DNA of 8,887 nucleotides from GCA-2746235 sp049609225. Lineage in GTDB: Bacteria; Planctomycetota; UBA1135. Shown here piece after piece: positions 5,834 through 8,887 of the stretch. Position 1 is the stretch's first letter, and each line of letters begins with the position of its first letter. The position numbers and the translations under genes are program-made. Under the pieces are notes generated by a model. That model made no database searches, was not told the origin of the DNA, and saw only the letters and a list, made by a program, of their open reading frames with translations. The stretch spans positions 1 to 8,887 of the forward strand of contig JBMYYH010000115.1 in assembly GCA_049609225.1 (NCBI GenBank), in the 5' to 3' direction.

Positions 5834-7339
5834 CTAATTCTTGGTCTTCAGGTACTCGATGATGTCCTGGATTTCCTCATCCGTGATGCCAGCGCCCAGC
5901 GGCGGCATCGCTCCCTTCAGAGCGCCTTCGCGGGTCTTGGCGGCAGGATCCTTGATGGATTCGATGATGTAAGCCTCGTCAATGACAAGGGTCTCGCCGG
6001 TGTCGAGCTTCACTTCAGAACCGAGGAGTCCCATGAGAGGTGGACCGATAGCTGGGGCTCCGGCCGAATCATCGATTGCGTGACAAGTCACGCAGATCTT
6101 GTCGGTGAAGAGCTTCTCACCACGTTCCGCTGGGGACATGGCGCTGACCTCTTCCGCACTTGGACCGTGCGATGCAGCTTCGGCTTGCAGCACGCGCATG
6201 TAGGCGATGATGGCCCAACGATCCTCAGGAGAGATCTGCGATGCGTAAGCAGGCATGGTGCGGCGACCCTCCGAGATGGTCTCGAACAGGTAGCCATCAT
6301 CCTGCGAAGAGATGAGCTGCGCCGTGACGTCGGTCGGTGGCACCCAAGTCGCGTGGCCTTGATCGGCCAGCTTCATGGCGCGCTGATGAACGGTGCCTTT
6401 GCCCTTGCCATCATCACCGTGACAGATGCCACAGAAGATCTCGAAGCGCTCACGACCGCGGTCGAGGAACTTCTCATCGACGGTCAATCCAGCCGGGATG
6501 CTCTTGACCAGTTGCCCACCGGACTTGCCGGTATGCAGCGGGCTGTTGATATCGCGCTGATCACGACCGACCGTGCCGGCGACCTGGGCGCGAGTCATGC
6601 GACCATCTGCAAACAGGCCTTCAACCTGACCTTGCGGACGGAAGCGATCCTGCTTGTCCATGTCGGGCACCAGGTGCACGCGTGTTTTGGTCGTGGTCTC
6701 GCCGTAGCTCGAATAGACCATGGCAATGGGTACGAATGCCAAGCACACCAGAACCCAGATGCCACCTTTCAGGCTCTTCGGCAGGGTCGAGGACTCATTG
6801 GCCTCGTGGACCTCTTCGATCGCAGTCGCACCAGCACCTTCCAGCAAGGAAGTCGCGCGGCCCTGATCGAAGTTCTTGTCATCGGCGTGGATGGCGATGA
6901 AGAACTTGTCGTCGGTGGCGCGAGCGAAACGCTCGTTGCGCAGCAGCGGGTGGTACCAACGGGGCAGCCCGTTGAAGATCCACATGGTGAAGAAGGTGGT
7001 GAATGCCGAGAACAGCACCGTCACCTCGAAGATGACAGGGATGTTGGCTGGCAACGACCACACCGGCTTACCGGAGATGTCGTAGGTGTAGTCGACCGCG
7101 TTGGTCCACCACTGGAGCAGGCCACCCAGGAACAGGCCGGTAAGACCCATCGCGAGCACGACCCAAGGCAAGCGGGTGAACTTGATGCCCATGGCATCGT
7201 CCAGTCCGTGTACCGGGAAGGGCGTGTGACAGTCCCAATCCTTGTAGCCGGCATCGCGCACCTTCTCGGCGGCCCGGTACAGGGTGGTGACATCCTCGTA
7301 TTGACCGAGTACGCCGTAGAGCTTCTTGTCTGAAGTCAT
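5834..7339 (-). CDS. actDE: ActD-ActE fusion: DUF3341 membrane subunit joined to a diheme cytochrome c
   Basis: This single 501-residue reading frame combines two ACIII subunits that are separate in Rhodothermus marinus, plus an extra heme domain. Residues 1-180 are ActD (DUF3341): KLYGVLGQYEDVTTLY near the N-terminus, then helices at about 57-77 and 99-122, then a soluble domain with FFIAIHADD. A third helix at about 193-211 follows. Residues 215-290 resemble the pre-heme region of ActE (FADGRMTRAQVAGTVGRD). The first heme c motif is CGICH (303-307), with Met362 in RTMPAY as probable ligand. The second heme c domain (about 400-501) has CVTCH (416-420) and Met478 in AMPPLG. The third helix would carry the chain to the periplasm, where both hemes must be attached. 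GGGAGGA lies 6 nt before the ATG at 7339. No frameshift is visible at the junction. Confidence 0.95.
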   Translation of the reverse strand: MTSDKKLYGVLGQYEDVTTLYRAAEKVRDAGYKDWDCHTPFPVHGLDDAMGIKFTRLPWVVLAMGLTGLFLGGLLQWWTNAVDYTYDISGKPVWSLPANIPVIFEVTVLFSAFTTFFTMWIFNGLPRWYHPLLRNERFARATDDKFFIAIHADDKNFDQGRATSLLEGAGATAIEEVHEANESSTLPKSLKGGIWVLVCLAFVPIAMVYSSYGETTTKTRVHLVPDMDKQDRFRPQGQVEGLFADGRMTRAQVAGTVGRDQRDINSPLHTGKSGGQLVKSIPAGLTVDEKFLDRGRERFEIFCGICHGDDGKGKGTVHQRAMKLADQGHATWVPPTDVTAQLISSQDDGYLFETISEGRRTMPAYASQISPEDRWAIIAYMRVLQAEAASHGPSAEEVSAMSPAERGEKLFTDKICVTCHAIDDSAGAPAIGPPLMGLLGSEVKLDTGETLVIDEAYIIESIKDPAAKTREGALKGAMPPLGAGITDEEIQDIIEYLKTKN

Positions 7340-7345
7340 CGTTTT

Positions 7346-7351
7346 TCCTCC

Positions 7352-7352
<1 letters not shown>
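7346..7352 (-). promoter_or_regulatory. Ribosome binding site of actD-E
   Basis: The minus strand reads GGGAGGA here, overlapping the first base of the actC stop codon and ending 6 nt before the ATG at 7339. It fixes the start of the fusion gene. Confidence 0.75.
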
Positions 7353-8732
<1,380 letters not shown>

Positions 8733-8740
<8 letters not shown>

Positions 8741-8887
8741 GGGAGACCACCTCCTCACTCACTGGAGCGGTTTCCAGCGAAGGATGCGGGTTACGGATGC
8801 GCGCGAGGAAGGAGATGCGCGGCTTGTTGTTCAACTCAGGAAGCAGCTTGTAAGCGCGGTCGTCGGCCTGGGCCTTGAGCACGCGGC
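8733..8887 (-). CDS. actB: Alternative Complex III subunit ActB, C-terminal end (partial)
   Basis: Only the last 50 codons are inside the window, and the frame runs off the right edge. The visible residues begin RVLKAQADDRAYKLLPELNN, then KPRISFLARIRNPHP, and end with SHG. This matches the C-terminal end of the iron-sulfur (ferredoxin-like) half of ActB, where a helix with Tyr-x-Leu-Leu-x-x-Leu-Asn is followed by x-Pro-Arg-x-x-Tyr/Phe-Leu-Ala. No cluster-binding cysteines are visible; those lie upstream. In the known complex ActB combines a molybdopterin-oxidoreductase-like domain without its cofactor and an iron-sulfur domain at the periplasmic side. The TAG stop (8735-8733) lies 8 nt past the first base of the actC start. 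The call rests on this short tail plus its position directly before actC. Confidence 0.85.
8748..8755 (-). promoter_or_regulatory. Ribosome binding site of actC, inside the end of actB
   Basis: The minus strand reads AGGAGGTG, a near-perfect Shine-Dalgarno sequence ending 7 nt before the ATG at 8740. It lies within codons for the last residues of ActB and decides the actC start against the upstream GTG at 8758. Confidence 0.85.

Noticed and set aside
6695..6802. Assembly error joining separate actD and actE genes
   Set aside because: The frame is continuous, codon use does not change, and a plausible membrane helix links the parts. No remnant stop, start or Shine-Dalgarno sequence is visible at the junction, so a true fusion is more likely.
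8741..8758. GTG at 8758 as the start of actC, giving six extra residues
   Set aside because: The strong AGGAGGTG lies downstream of it and correctly spaced for the ATG at 8740; the extra residues (MRRWSP) look like read-back into actB.

Overview
The window is one uninterrupted minus-strand operon. It encodes the end of an Alternative Complex III (ACIII, a menaquinol:cytochrome c oxidoreductase) followed directly by a caa3-type cytochrome c oxidase. In transcription order, from high to low coordinates, the genes are: the last 50 codons of actB, actC, a fused actD-actE gene carrying two heme c domains, actF, an 80-codon single-helix membrane protein, a SCO-family copper chaperone, coxB with a fused cytochrome c, coxA, and the first 212 codons of coxC. 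Spacers are 0 to 12 bases. Three junctions overlap (8 nt, 1 nt and 4 nt), so there is no room for internal promoters or terminators. No plus-strand gene, RNA gene, mobile element or repeat array is supported.

The cluster forms one electron-transfer chain. ActC and ActF are ten-helix NrfD-like membrane subunits that bind quinol and/or support the complex. The ActD-E fusion should carry heme c groups on the periplasmic side, next to the upstream ActA/ActB subunits (mostly or wholly outside the window). Electrons would then pass to the heme c on CoxB, to CuA, and to heme a and heme a3/CuB in CoxA, where oxygen is reduced and protons are pumped. The SCO protein probably supplies copper to CuA. 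This gene order suggests a physical ACIII-caa3 supercomplex.

The organism is an aerobically respiring, moderately GC-rich bacterium that probably uses menaquinone. ACIII next to an A2-type caa3 oxidase is known from Rhodothermus, Planctomycetota, Acidobacteriota, Myxococcota and related lineages. The sequence alone does not decide among them; a planctomycete-like or similar Gram-negative source is only a weak guess.

The most unusual points are: the ActD-ActE fusion, whose extra third membrane helix solves a topology problem; a second heme c domain in that fusion that closely resembles the cytochrome c tail of CoxB in the same operon; histidine-rich segments in ActF and at the CoxC N-terminus; and an unassigned 80-residue membrane protein between the two complexes.
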